64,000 bases of DNA from Prevotella veroralis DSM 19559 = JCM 6290 (GTDB taxonomy: Bacteria; Bacteroidota; Bacteroidia; Bacteroidales; Bacteroidaceae): contig NZ_KB898333.1 of NCBI RefSeq assembly GCF_000377625.1, forward strand, positions 1-64,000, in the 5' to 3' direction. Each line of letters begins with the position of its first letter. Within the stretch, counting starts at the first letter, position 1. The position numbers and the translations under genes are program-made. Of the stretch, positions 1-8,345 are shown one piece after another. The notes beneath the pieces were generated by a model. The model saw only the letters and a list, made by a program, of their open reading frames with translations, ran no database searches and was not told the origin of the DNA.

Positions 1-12
1 TGCGCTATCGCC

Positions 13-444
13 TTACATTTTCCTATCATCTCTTGACATATTTAAGACCTTATATATTTCGTCGTCCACACGAAAATGCGGGTCGTAAAATCGCTTAAAT
101 GCTTCTTTGGCACATAGCGAAAGGTTCTGTGTGATATGTACCCATCTCTCATCCTTGACTTTAATAAGGTTGGAAATCTGCCCATAGAACCTGCCCGTAT
201 GCTGGAGAATGGCAATGGCTTCTCTCTCATTGTCCGTCATCTTAGGAATGGCAACCACTTCTCCATTAAGGAGTATTTCACGGCAGTAGTCTGAGAACTT
301 CCGTCTTGTGCTTTCCGCCTTTGACTTGATGCGCTGCTTTTCCTCTAAGGTGCATCTTACCTTGATGAACTCCGTCTTGTTCATCCTCGCTTCTTCTTTA
401 CCTCGTTGCTGCCATTTGGCAGTTCTGCTATCATATCTGTTCAT
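13..444 (-). CDS. MobC-like mobilization (relaxosome) protein
   Basis: A small basic protein of 143 residues from the first ATG, or 123 from an internal ATG at 384 (MNKTEF). The segment with KVRCTLEEKQRIKSKAES, then a basic stretch and a C-terminal region rich in aromatic residues, matches Bacteroidales relaxosome accessory proteins. These bind oriT and help the relaxase nick DNA. The internal start fits the usual family N-terminus better, but a purine-rich stretch also precedes 444. The stop is 12 bases from the window edge, so the relaxase gene should follow directly on the minus strand outside the window. Upstream lies a hairpin-rich gap that could be oriT. Family assignment is by pattern only. 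Confidence 0.7.
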   Translation of the reverse strand: MNRYDSRTAKWQQRGKEEARMNKTEFIKVRCTLEEKQRIKSKAESTRRKFSDYCREILLNGEVVAIPKMTDNEREAIAILQHTGRFYGQISNLIKVKDERWVHITQNLSLCAKEAFKRFYDPHFRVDDEIYKVLNMSRDDRKM

Positions 445-795
445 ATAAAAGTCCTCTTTTCTTTGTTTTCAATCTTGCTTAATTTCCGAACGCTGACCGA
501 TGAGAACGGAGTGATTACGGTCTAATCTCCCCGACAGTCTGACAAGGGGAGCAAGCGCAGTTTGTAGGTACAAACTGACGTCTTGCAATGTCAGCTAACG
601 AAACGTTTACGCATAAAGCGTTTTGTCGTCCAAAAATGAATGCTATGCATTCAGAAGATTAACTGTGTTCGTGGCATTCCCACCGTTCAATGTGTTCAGT
701 AAAAATCTATTGTTGGTACTACCCTAAAACGGTTGAGGATTTTGAGTGAAAGGGACATCCTTTTACTCGATAGTCCTTGACCGTTTTTCTGTTGT
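445..795. other. Gap with hairpins: candidate oriT region
   Basis: This 351-base gap lies directly upstream of the mobilization gene and carries no convincing ORF. It contains two perfect hairpins. At 558-577 the arms are CAGTTTGTA and TACAAACTG around GG; at 637-653 the arms are TGAATGC and GCATTCA around TAT. Weaker dyads (AAACG...CGTTT) lie near 603-622. Mobilizable elements usually have oriT next to the mobC/relaxase genes, so this is the best oriT candidate here. No nic site can be named from sequence alone. Confidence 0.4.
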
Positions 796-1257
796 TTACA
801 GCTTCCTCCATTTTTCTATATCCTCACCGTATTCCTCCAAATGGATACGCACAAGGTTTTCGATGAAGCTCGAGACATTGGCTCCTTTATCTCCCAATCT
901 ACGGACAATGAAGTCCGCACGTTCCTGTGTTTCCCTGCTCAGATAGACCGCCTTTCTCTCACTTAGCTTTGTTGGAACAAGGAACGCCTGCCTGTATGCG
1001 TCAAGTGTCTCTTTTCTCATCTTGGCACTGATGCGTCGTTGAATAGTTGCATGCTCTGTATGCAGTACAGGCTCGGATGGCGTGGCATGCTCTATGGCAT
1101 GTCCTGTTTCTTGTTGTTTTTGCTCTTGAATATTGTTCATTCCCTTTGCCCGAAATTCAGCTACGGTTTGTTCACTTGAACTTTCAGCTTGGTTCATACT
1201 GAAAGATTTCCTGATGGTATTTTCCATTTCCTCTTTGCTGACTGTTTTCTTATCCAT
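796..1257 (-). CDS. DUF3408 family protein of a mobile element
   Basis: 153 residues. The N-terminal half is low-complexity and Gln/Glu-rich, probably disordered. The C-terminal half (from about residue 75, RRISAKMRKETLDAYRQAFL, through RERADFIVRRLGDKGANVSSF-like text to the end) resembles the ribbon-helix-helix-like DUF3408 domain found in Bacteroidales conjugative and mobilizable transposons. It is probably a DNA-binding accessory protein for transfer or replication. It ends 4 bases downstream of the Toprim gene stop region on the same strand and is likely co-transcribed with it. The role within the family is not established to my knowledge. Confidence 0.75.
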   Translation of the reverse strand: MDKKTVSKEEMENTIRKSFSMNQAESSSEQTVAEFRAKGMNNIQEQKQQETGHAIEHATPSEPVLHTEHATIQRRISAKMRKETLDAYRQAFLVPTKLSERKAVYLSRETQERADFIVRRLGDKGANVSSFIENLVRIHLEEYGEDIEKWRKL

Positions 1258-1261
1258 ACCT

Positions 1262-2230
1262 CTATCTTATTTTAAGTTTGACTTGTTTTATCTTGTTGCT
1301 TGTATTGGGAGTTTTTTCCAACTTTTTCTGTGGCTCACGAACACGGCTGACGTGATATTCGTTAAGGTCTTTGAAGTCTCTATAATATACGGTCATATCT
1401 TCTACCTTAAAACCTGCGTTTACAAATTCCTGCACAGCTTTTCGCCCTGCATCGTCATTATCAAGAAAAGCACGAACAGAGGTTATATTTCTTTTATTCA
1501 GGTAGTGAATACTTCTTACAACATTACTCACGGAATTCATCACAAGGCATTGGTTGGTTACTTCCCCTTTCATTGAAAGAAAAGAGAGAAAGTCCATAAA
1601 TCCCTCGAACAAACAGACAGGTTGTGCCTTGTCCTCAAATATAGGGGTGATGTCTTTAGGAGCAATCGTTCCCTTGAAAGTCTTATCATCACGAAGCTCA
1701 TAGCCATCCGAAGAATTGGCAAAGCCGATAGCTTCATATCTTCTTCCCCTTATCTCGTAACTGATACATTTAAGAAAGGGTGTTGCCTTTTCCAAATCAA
1801 TGCAGCGTTCCTTTTTGAGGTACTCCTGCAAATGCGGCGGCAAGGTGTCTGATAGGTATATCAGTCTCCTTGTTCCGCTTGCCGTTACATGCTCTCTTTG
1901 ATTTGAACTGATGGGTGTTTCTCTCTTTGGAGAATTGAAGCTGTACGCTGTATGCTCTAAAGCGTTCTGTCCCAAACGGCAGATGGCTTCCGAGAGCGTG
2001 CAGCCTTCCAAACGCATACAAAGGTCGATGATGCTTCCGCCTCTGCTTTCGGCATAGTCTATCCAAAGGTTCTTTTCCCTGTCCACCTTGAAACTCGGAT
2101 GCACTTCTTCCCTCAATGGTGAGCGATACACAGCATAGGTCGGTGTTTTGCGGGCAGGCTTGATACCTTTCCTTTCGAGATATTCCACGATGGAATATCG
2201 CTTGATAGCTGATAAATCTTCTTCTTTCAT
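1262..2230 (-). CDS. Toprim-domain, primase-like protein of a mobile element
   Basis: 322 residues. The N-terminal region (about residues 10-85) looks like a DNA-primase CHC2-type domain (YLERKGIKPAR ... PSFKVDREKNLWIDYAES) but without the zinc-binding Cys/His set. A Toprim domain follows: CLFEGFMDFLSF supplies the conserved Glu at about residue 208, and RAFLDNDDAGRKA supplies the D-x-D motif at about 257. Such proteins occur in Bacteroidales mobilizable elements beside VirE-type ATPases and are thought to help replicate the excised element. The C-terminal tail is basic (KLEKTPNTSNKIKQVK). It lies between DUF3408 and VirE on the same strand. Confidence 0.85.
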   Translation of the reverse strand: MKEEDLSAIKRYSIVEYLERKGIKPARKTPTYAVYRSPLREEVHPSFKVDREKNLWIDYAESRGGSIIDLCMRLEGCTLSEAICRLGQNALEHTAYSFNSPKRETPISSNQREHVTASGTRRLIYLSDTLPPHLQEYLKKERCIDLEKATPFLKCISYEIRGRRYEAIGFANSSDGYELRDDKTFKGTIAPKDITPIFEDKAQPVCLFEGFMDFLSFLSMKGEVTNQCLVMNSVSNVVRSIHYLNKRNITSVRAFLDNDDAGRKAVQEFVNAGFKVEDMTVYYRDFKDLNEYHVSRVREPQKKLEKTPNTSNKIKQVKLKIR

Positions 2231-2411
2231 TGTTTTGATAATTTAATGGGTTGAATGATAATTATTTATGCTTGTCTGTTTTATGGTTTTACCGTTTCCA
2301 AAGTTTTTCCCCTCCAAACTTTTTCATCTTTCTTCTTACTACATACTATTCTGTGATAAGTGATTGATAATCAGTAATGCTGGGTAGTATAGAACGATAC
2401 TACACATTCTA

Positions 2412-3713
2412 CTACATTTGGCTACTACAAGTTTGAAGGAGCGGGCATGGCAAGATTTTCCTAATCTTGTAGACATATATGGGGCTACCACCGTTTCTTC
2501 GTTTGCTCACCTTTATGTATCCTGCTTTCTTCAAGGCTTCGCCCATACGCTTGGCAACAAGTGGTTGGTGAGTATAAATACCCAAATAGGTGAGTATCTC
2601 CGTAGTAGTCATTAACGAATAGTTTTCATCCTCCGTTGGCTTTTCAAAGCAACGCAGCAAAAGTTCCATCTCAGCGGTTTGTACCTGAAAGTCCTCACTC
2701 TCTCTGTATAGTTCGGCAATCTCTTCATCATCAAACCAATAGCGGAAACCTGACTTTAATAGGGTTTTGGCTTCAGCATAGACATTGTCCATTGAAATAC
2801 GCTTGGCTTTCTCTATGTCTATGGATAGAGCTTCAAAGGGCAGAAACCTTCTGCTGCCTGTCGGGTCGGTAAGAAAATCGTTGCCGTTCACCGATGCCAC
2901 AAAGCTTGCCAAGTGGGGATGCTCCTCTACATACTTATCATACGGCATACGGTACTTGACCATCGGACAGGTGATAAGGTTCTTCAGTTCGTTCTCGTCC
3001 CACTTATTGAGGGCTTTGAGCTGGTCATCTATGTTTACGATAAGGTTCTGACCGATATAGGTAAGTGTGTCCTTTTCCTGCGGATATATTTTTCCTGTGT
3101 AACTGTAACCGTGCAGTGCTGGGGGACAGAGCAAATCGAGAAACGTTGTCTTGAACTTACCCTGCTCACCTGTCAGTACAAGGCAGGTATGGTTACGACA
3201 CTCACGGTCGTCCATCGCATTGGCGACGACCGCCACAAGCCATTTGGTAAGATACGGCAACCATTTGTTAGAATTACGGACAACCACGCAGCTTGCCAAA
3301 TTGGGAATCGCTTTCGGTGAAAAAGAAGACACATTACTATCCCTGCAACCGGCATCATCACAGCTACTGCTATCGCCTATATCTATCAATGGCAACCCTT
3401 TTAAATACTCCTGCACAGGATTGATGCGCGGAGAAAAACTGCTCTCGAAGATAGAGTAGAGATTATCGGAAGAAGTTACGATGCCTTCATCGCAATCAAG
3501 TTCCCTGCGGAGCGTATTGATTTCATAACGACCGACTTTTGTAAATATGCCGCTGTTCCTACTTCGGTATTCGGTTCTACCCAATACTGTATTGTATCTA
3601 AACTCGTAGTGTGTGGAGAGGTAGTTTTCTATCTCTGCATTCTTGGAGGAACTACCCCTGCGATGAGGATTTCTCCTGCTGCCTATATTGCCTGCATCTG
3701 CGTTCTTTTTCAT
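2412..3713 (-). CDS. VirE-family helicase-like ATPase with DUF3874 C-terminus
   Basis: A P-loop ATPase. Counted from an upstream ATG at 3839 the protein is 475 residues. I prefer the ATG at 3713 (MKKNADAG) because AAGGGA precedes it and the first 42 residues look unlike a domain. Walker A is GEQGKFKT (residues 224-231 of the long form). NLIVNIDDQ is a likely Walker B, and SRRFLPFE is a conserved VirE-type segment. The last about 90 residues (TTTEILTYLGIY ... KRMGEALKKAGY) match the winged-helix-like DUF3874 region. The probable role is unwinding or replication of the excised element together with the Toprim protein. It lies in the minus-strand block behind the candidate promoter at 3975-3982. 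Confidence 0.8.
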   Translation of the reverse strand: MKKNADAGNIGSRRNPHRRGSSSKNAEIENYLSTHYEFRYNTVLGRTEYRSRNSGIFTKVGRYEINTLRRELDCDEGIVTSSDNLYSIFESSFSPRINPVQEYLKGLPLIDIGDSSSCDDAGCRDSNVSSFSPKAIPNLASCVVVRNSNKWLPYLTKWLVAVVANAMDDRECRNHTCLVLTGEQGKFKTTFLDLLCPPALHGYSYTGKIYPQEKDTLTYIGQNLIVNIDDQLKALNKWDENELKNLITCPMVKYRMPYDKYVEEHPHLASFVASVNGNDFLTDPTGSRRFLPFEALSIDIEKAKRISMDNVYAEAKTLLKSGFRYWFDDEEIAELYRESEDFQVQTAEMELLLRCFEKPTEDENYSLMTTTEILTYLGIYTHQPLVAKRMGEALKKAGYIKVSKRRNGGSPIYVYKIRKILPCPLLQTCSSQM

Positions 3714-3974
3714 TATTCCCTTGAATTGGTTTCCAAGAGTGAAGTTAGGGTGAGAATGCGTAACTCCCAAGCATTCAGAACCTTCTTGCATAATGTTGCG
3801 CTCGTCCGCTGCAAAATTCTTAGGAGAACAGGCTGTCAAGAAGGGTATTTATAGCCTCATTAAGCAAAAAATGGATGACAGGAAAGATAGGTTAGCAGAA
3901 ATACGGATGTCGTTGTTTGCTCTCAGATGCACTCTTTTGCTTTGATTGTCTTATTAGCCTTATTTGTATAGTGG

Positions 3975-3982
3975 CAAAAGTA
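3975..3982 (-). promoter_or_regulatory. -7 box for the VirE-Toprim-DUF3408 block
   Basis: On the minus strand this reads TACTTTTG, which fits the Bacteroidetes -7 consensus TAnnTTTG. It faces the VirE gene, about 260 bases upstream of the preferred start. No good -33 TTTG is visible, so confidence is moderate. Confidence 0.45.
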
Positions 3983-4064
3983 TCAATCTGTCTCTTTTGT
4001 CCTTGTCATAGTGCCACAAGCTGCCACTTGAATGAAAAGTGATGGAATAAGAAATGCCCGATAT

Positions 4065-4098
4065 TAATTTTGCATAAGACAAGCTGCGCTCGGCAAAG
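4065..4098 (+). promoter_or_regulatory. Promoter -7 box plus conserved 34-nt start element (copy A)
   Basis: TAATTTTG at 4065-4072 fits TAnnTTTG and would start transcription of the two HTH genes with a leader of about 245 nt. The following bases read GCATAAG, two variable bases, AAGCTGC, then CTCG and CAAAG. Nearly the same 34-nt block occurs at the pyrK promoter (46947-46980, minus strand), about 80 percent identical when aligned by eye from the -7 box. The match covers the -7 box and the first transcribed bases, so a shared initiation or leader function is inferred. Confidence 0.5.
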
Positions 4099-4325
4099 GA
4101 TAAGTGAACTTTCCTCTGCACTCGCTTGGATTGTCTTTGCAATAAAAGAAAAAAGACGGGGCAGGAAAACGCAAATGCGAACCGATGAAACGGATTGCTC
4201 TTTTCCTGATAGTTCCCGATACTTCCCTGCTGTTCCCCACGGCTTTGAGAGGTGTACGCACGCCATTATCTTTGCCGATGAAAACTGGAAAGATTTGAAA
4301 CAACAAACAATAACAATATAAAATT

Positions 4326-4616
4326 ATGAACTATTACATCATTACAGAAACCAATTGGACAAAGCTTCGAGATGAAATCTTGAGCCTTGCCGAGAGTTGC
4401 CACAAGGCATTCGGAGAGAAAAGCAAGCATACGGACTGGCTGCACAACGGCGATGTGTGCCGGCTGCTGAACATCAGCAAGCGCACCTTGCAGCATTATC
4501 GTGATACGGGTGTGCTGCCGTTTACGCAAATCGGGCACAAGTGCTATTACAAGCGTGAAGATGTGGAAACATTGCTTCTTACGAAATCGAACAAACCTAA
4601 AAACAGACAGATATGA
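4326..4616 (+). CDS. Helix-turn-helix protein (excisionase/MerR-like), first of a pair
   Basis: 96 residues with a MerR/excisionase-type winged helix-turn-helix in the C-terminal half: WLHNGDVCRLLNISKRTLQHYRD, then GVLPFTQIGHKCYYKREDVE. In Bacteroidales mobile elements such small proteins control excision or mobilization genes. Its stop overlaps the start of the next gene in ATGA-like fashion (4613-4616), implying translational coupling. The partner has the same fold, so the pair may come from an old duplication. The DNA target is unknown. Confidence 0.75.
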   Translation: MNYYIITETNWTKLRDEILSLAESCHKAFGEKSKHTDWLHNGDVCRLLNISKRTLQHYRDTGVLPFTQIGHKCYYKREDVETLLLTKSNKPKNRQI

Positions 4617-4918
4617 TGGAAACAGCAAGAGACTTGAACATGGAGTCGGACGAGATGCAGTTGGTCGTCTCAGCGTTGAGAGGTGTAGGTAAACGAATAG
4701 TAGAAGTGGCGGATACACACAAGCCACTCTTTGCAGGCGAACTTTTCCTAACGGGCAAGGAAGTGTGCGAGCGACTGTATATCAGTCCCCGTACCTTGCA
4801 GGACTACCGAGACAGGAAGATTATTCCCTACACGCAGTTTGCAGGAAAGATACTCTACAAGGCTTCGGACTTGGAGAAGATGCTGGAGGAGAATTATCAG
4901 GGTAGTCAGACAGGATAA
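4613..4918 (+). CDS. Helix-turn-helix protein (excisionase/MerR-like), second of a pair
   Basis: 101 residues. The N-terminal half is helical (residues 1-45). The HTH follows: LFLTGKEVCERLYISPRTLQDYRD, then KIIPYTQFAGKILYKASDLEKML, closely parallel to the upstream gene (RTLQ-YRD, PxTQ, K-x-YYK/LYK). It overlaps the first gene by 4 bases and is followed by a strong hairpin terminator at 4948-4988. It is probably a recombination directionality factor or regulator of the element; which of the pair acts on the integrases cannot be told from sequence. Confidence 0.75.
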   Translation: MMETARDLNMESDEMQLVVSALRGVGKRIVEVADTHKPLFAGELFLTGKEVCERLYISPRTLQDYRDRKIIPYTQFAGKILYKASDLEKMLEENYQGSQTG

Positions 4919-4947
4919 AGGCAATAAGCGTATATTGGTGAATGGAT

Positions 4948-4988
4948 AACGGCACTTGAGCAGAGATATATCTGTTTCAAGTGCCGTT
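4948..4988. terminator. Long hairpin between convergent HTH and AraC genes
   Basis: A perfect 12-bp stem (AACGGCACTTGA / TCAAGTGCCGTT) with a second stem CAGA/TCTG inside the loop. It sits between the end of the plus-strand HTH pair (4918) and the end of the minus-strand AraC gene (5023), so it probably stops both transcripts. Confidence 0.8.
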
Positions 4989-5022
4989 CGTTTATTGGTA
5001 AGTTCTTCGTTTAATCATTTTT

Positions 5023-5928
5023 CTATTCTGCGGTAAACTTTTGTCCTTTATATTCTTCTTTAAACTCCGTAACGGTCTGTCCTGTTTGTTTTTTGAAGAA
5101 ACGCATTAAATGTCCCGGCTCCGAGAAATTGAATTTGTATGCCAATTCACTGGTAGTTTTGTCAGTGAATAGTATTTCATTCTTGATTTCTGTAAGCAGA
5201 CGTTGTTTCAGCAGATGTACGGCCGTTTGCCCATATTGTGCCTGTACAGAAGCATTCAATGTGATGCGGCTGATGTTCAGCATGGCTGCATAGTCGGCCA
5301 CTTGCTGGTATTGGCGAATATGCTTCTCTAAGAGTTGTTTGAACTCAAAGGCATGGTGGTTCTTGGGGGCATCAAAAGGCAGATGGTATTGAGCAGAATA
5401 CCTACGATTAAGGGTCATGAGCAGATAATGAAGCAAGGATACGATGATGTGATAGCTGTCGGCAAGAGGATGGTTGAGTTCTTCTTTTATCCGCACAAGC
5501 AAACGCTCGTATTCTTGTTGTTCCATAGCTGTAGCCGACAGATAGGGTGGGAAATCTGTTTGGTAGCAATAAAGCAAACGATAAGTAAAGAAAGGATCGG
5601 CAAGATAGGTTGAAAGAAAATCATCACGGAAAATAAGGAAACGATAATCCGTTTGGCTTTCATCAATGTGCCACTCCTGATGGATGTGCGGCGAAAGTAT
5701 CAGCACCGTATTGTCTTTCAACGCGATATGTTGAAAGCCATAACGTAGCCACCCGGATGCTTTCCTGAAGAAAAACAACTCGAAGAAGTTGGTTTTGAAA
5801 GACGGATACTCCATCAATACGCCCCGCAAACGCTCGTGCGTATCGGTATTGATGTTGAAGTCTACACCACATTCCGTTTTGCAGAAAGGAACTTGTGTAA
5901 GTTCTTGGGGCTGATTCTCTAATTTCAT
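5023..5928 (-). CDS. AraC-family transcriptional regulator (element cargo)
   Basis: 301 residues. The N-terminal part (about 20-170) is the cupin-like sensing domain, with segments such as ALKDNTVLILSPHIHQEWHI. The C-terminal about 100 residues hold the two helix-turn-helix motifs (ADYAAMLNISRITLNASV and TSELAYKFNFSEPGHLMRFFKKQTG). The gene is divergent from the cupin-MBL-radical SAM operon, and two copies of AATGGTAGA 21 bp apart lie in the shared gap. That is the usual layout of an AraC protein and its target. The inducer is unknown. It lies inside the mobile element, between the HTH pair and the integrases. Confidence 0.88.
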   Translation of the reverse strand: MKLENQPQELTQVPFCKTECGVDFNINTDTHERLRGVLMEYPSFKTNFFELFFFRKASGWLRYGFQHIALKDNTVLILSPHIHQEWHIDESQTDYRFLIFRDDFLSTYLADPFFTYRLLYCYQTDFPPYLSATAMEQQEYERLLVRIKEELNHPLADSYHIIVSLLHYLLMTLNRRYSAQYHLPFDAPKNHHAFEFKQLLEKHIRQYQQVADYAAMLNISRITLNASVQAQYGQTAVHLLKQRLLTEIKNEILFTDKTTSELAYKFNFSEPGHLMRFFKKQTGQTVTEFKEEYKGQKFTAE

Positions 5929-5962
5929 GCAACAAATGTACGAATAATTAACGGCTTATCAA

Positions 5963-6021
5963 AATGGTAGAGCATATATTATTAATGGTAGAATGTGTCT
6001 TTGTTTTATGCACTACCTTTG
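5963..6021 (+). promoter_or_regulatory. Candidate AraC operator and cupin-operon promoter
   Basis: AATGGTAGA occurs twice as a direct repeat at 5963-5971 and 5984-5992, exactly 21 bp apart (two helical turns). The -7 box TACCTTTG lies at 6014-6021. Direct repeats two turns apart just upstream of a promoter are the typical site for an AraC-family protein, and an AraC gene starts at 5928 in the other direction. The binding assignment is inference. Confidence 0.6.
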
Positions 6022-6047
6022 CACTCGTAATCAAAACAAATAGCATT

Positions 6048-6500
6048 ATGAAAGAAATTAAAAATGTAGAAAAAGGTGAGAACTTCACCACGGTGAACGT
6101 AGGTAAGTTGAATGAAATTAAGGAATATGAGTTGGCTATGGGCAATTTCTCTATCCCAGGAAAGATGTTTGCTGGACATGCACTACAAGCAACAGGCGCA
6201 GAATTGTCTTTCCAAAGTCTTGCAGCTGGGCAGGATTATGGCACACGCCATACCCATAAAACCCATGAAGAGCTTTATTTCATTCTTAAAGGTGACGGAA
6301 TTTTCGATGTAGACGGCAAACGATTTCCTGTTTCAGAAGGAAGCATCGTGAGAATTGCGCCCAATGGCAAACGTGCTTTCAAGAACACAGGCAGCAGCGA
6401 AATGCTCGTGCTTTGCGTACAATATAAGGCAAATTCGTTCTCTGATGATGATGAACCTCTGAAGGATGGTATTATGCTGGAAGCCAATGTTAAACTTTAA
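6048..6500 (+). CDS. Cupin-domain protein (element cargo)
   Basis: 150 residues from the ATG at 6048. A longer frame reaches back to 5964, but that start lies upstream of the -7 box at 6014-6021 and cannot be in the transcript. A single cupin barrel is visible: RHTHKTHEELYFILKGDGIFDVDG gives the H-x-H...E metal ligands of motif 1, and VSEGSIVRIAPNGKRAFKN is motif 2. Proteins of this type bind a metal and act as small-molecule isomerases, dioxygenases or sensors; no specific reaction can be assigned. It is 12 bases upstream of the metallo-hydrolase gene, clearly one operon. Confidence 0.8.
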   Translation: MKEIKNVEKGENFTTVNVGKLNEIKEYELAMGNFSIPGKMFAGHALQATGAELSFQSLAAGQDYGTRHTHKTHEELYFILKGDGIFDVDGKRFPVSEGSIVRIAPNGKRAFKNTGSSEMLVLCVQYKANSFSDDDEPLKDGIMLEANVKL

Positions 6501-6512
6501 TTTTAATAAACA

Positions 6513-7277
6513 ATGAATATCCAACAAGTAAGAAACGCAACGATAATCGTTGAATATGGGGGAAAGAAAATTCTAATCGACCCCATGTTGGGAAAGAAAG
6601 GTTGCATGCCTCCTTTCCCCTTTAGTAGAAATCAACACCTGCGCAACCCACTTCATGAACTACCTTTTCCTGTAGAAGAGATGCTAAAAGGTGTAGATGC
6701 GGTGTTGCTTACCCATTTGCACGATGACCATATCGATGAGGCGGCTTATGAAATTATACCTAAAGATATGCGATTTTTTGTGCAAGACGAAAACGATCGG
6801 CAGGTGGTAATGTCGCATGGATTTAATCGTGTGGAAGTTGTCGGTGACAATACAAGGATTGGGGAAGTGAGCATACAAAAGGCCGAAAGCCAGCATGGTA
6901 ATTTCATCATGAAGTATCCTGCTGGACATACAGCGGGTTATGTATTCACTCATCCACAAGAAAAGACGCTCTATCACGCCGGAGATACTATCTGGTATGC
7001 TGGTGTGAAGCGTAATTTGAAGCGTTTTCGCCCCGAGGTTATCACCCTTAATGCAGGTGGCAATGGCTTTCGCTTGGGTGGACGCGTTATTATGAACGAT
7101 GAAGATGTGGTAAAAGTTGCTGCAGCTGCACCTGATGCAAAGTTATTTGTGACGCATCTTGAAGGCGTGAACCATAATAGCGTGACGCGTGAAATGGTGA
7201 GAAAGCGTGCGGAAGTGGCAGGAATTTTAGACCGCGTCTTTATTCCTGAAGACGGTGAAACGGTAGAGGATTTATAA
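6513..7277 (+). CDS. MBL-fold metallo-hydrolase, UlaG-like (element cargo)
   Basis: 254 residues. The metallo-beta-lactamase signature is seen as LLTHLHDDHID near residue 66-76, with further ligand histidines at SQHGNF, LYHAGDT and FVTHLEGVNH. The layout resembles L-ascorbate-6-phosphate lactonase-like (UlaG) hydrolases. No signal peptide is present, so it is cytoplasmic. It is second in the AraC-controlled cargo operon, with the cupin before and the radical SAM gene 17 bases after. Cupin plus lactonase-like hydrolase suggests processing of a small molecule; the substrate is not evident. Confidence 0.82.
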   Translation: MNIQQVRNATIIVEYGGKKILIDPMLGKKGCMPPFPFSRNQHLRNPLHELPFPVEEMLKGVDAVLLTHLHDDHIDEAAYEIIPKDMRFFVQDENDRQVVMSHGFNRVEVVGDNTRIGEVSIQKAESQHGNFIMKYPAGHTAGYVFTHPQEKTLYHAGDTIWYAGVKRNLKRFRPEVITLNAGGNGFRLGGRVIMNDEDVVKVAAAAPDAKLFVTHLEGVNHNSVTREMVRKRAEVAGILDRVFIPEDGETVEDL

Positions 7278-7294
7278 AGAATAAAGGAAGATAT

Positions 7295-8197
7295 ATGGCA
7301 AAAACACTCATTGGAACGAAAGAGGTGCGTGGCATCATGACCAAGTCCAACCTCCCTGTTGGTGGCTATTCGGTGAATCCATACGTGGGGTGCACCCATG
7401 CTTGCAAGTATTGTTACGCCTCATTCATGAAGCGCTTCACAGGACATAAAGAAGAATGGGGCGCTTTCTTAGACGTGAAGCATTGGCCTGCAATCAAGAA
7501 TCCGAAGAAATATGCCGGACAACGCGTGGTTATTGGATCAGTGACCGATGGGTATAATCCCGAAGAAGCAACGTTCCGCAGGACACGTAAACTGCTTGAA
7601 GAGCTCAAAGACAGCGATGCAGAAATACTCATTTGTACAAAGAGCGACCTCGTGTTGCGCGACCTTGACCTGCTCCGGCAAATGAAGAAAGTCACCGTAT
7701 CGTGGTCAGTCAACACGCTTGATGAGACATTTCGTGCCGACATGGACAAGGCTGTGAGCATAGAGCGGCGCATCGCAGCCATGCGAAAGGTCTACGAGGC
7801 GGGCATCCGAACCATTTGTTTTGTGTCGCCCATCTTCCCTGGCATCACCAATTTCAAAGCTATTTTTCATGAAGTGAAAGATATTTGCGACCTCTTTTGG
7901 CTTGAGAACCTCAATCTGCGGGGTGGTTTTAAGGCCAACATTATGGGTTATATCAAATCATACTATCCCCATTTGTTCCCACTTTATGAAGAAATCTATT
8001 TGCATAAAGACCGAACATATTGGAAGCAATTGGAGCAAGAGGCTGCGAAAATGGCGCAGGAGGCTCAATGTAAGTATGTGGATAATGAATTGCCTTACGA
8101 ACGAAGTCCCAAAGGACATCCCTCGATAGTGAATTATCTTTATCACGAAGAAATCAGAGGGTCAGGAAATACGGGTAAAAGGAATGTTATGCAATAA
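7295..8197 (+). CDS. SPL-family radical SAM protein (element cargo)
   Basis: 300 residues. GCTHACKYCYA near residue 33-43 gives the CxxxCxxC cluster-binding motif of radical SAM enzymes. The surrounding text (NPYVGC, SVTDGYNPEE, ILICTKSDLVLRDLDLL, VSWSVNTLD) matches the spore-photoproduct-lyase-like (SplB) group found outside spore formers. Such proteins bind a [4Fe-4S] cluster and cleave SAM; the substrate in non-sporulating bacteria is mostly unknown. It is the last gene of the cargo operon. The following 219 bases lead to a strong inverted repeat at 8346-8410. Confidence 0.85.
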   Translation: MAKTLIGTKEVRGIMTKSNLPVGGYSVNPYVGCTHACKYCYASFMKRFTGHKEEWGAFLDVKHWPAIKNPKKYAGQRVVIGSVTDGYNPEEATFRRTRKLLEELKDSDAEILICTKSDLVLRDLDLLRQMKKVTVSWSVNTLDETFRADMDKAVSIERRIAAMRKVYEAGIRTICFVSPIFPGITNFKAIFHEVKDICDLFWLENLNLRGGFKANIMGYIKSYYPHLFPLYEEIYLHKDRTYWKQLEQEAAKMAQEAQCKYVDNELPYERSPKGHPSIVNYLYHEEIRGSGNTGKRNVMQ

Positions 8198-8345
8198 AAC
8201 AGATGCGTATCTCTACTGTTGATAGACTACTTGGAGAATAACTACTTATAAGGCTTTCGGTATACTTGAAGGCCTCAAAAACATAGTTGTGTGTAGTTAG
8301 ACGGTAGTAATAACCATTCCTACTTTCTGACTACAATACCAACCC

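Larger units (their letters stand above)
3840..4325. other. Divergent regulatory gap between VirE and HTH genes
   Basis: The gap holds divergent promoter-like sites: minus-strand TACTTTTG at 3975-3982 and plus-strand TAATTTTG at 4065-4072. No ORF with coding character is seen. Confidence 0.5.

Noticed and set aside
5964..6047. Extended start of the cupin protein
   Set aside because: The upstream ATG lies before the -7 box and inside the candidate operator, so it cannot be transcribed from that promoter.
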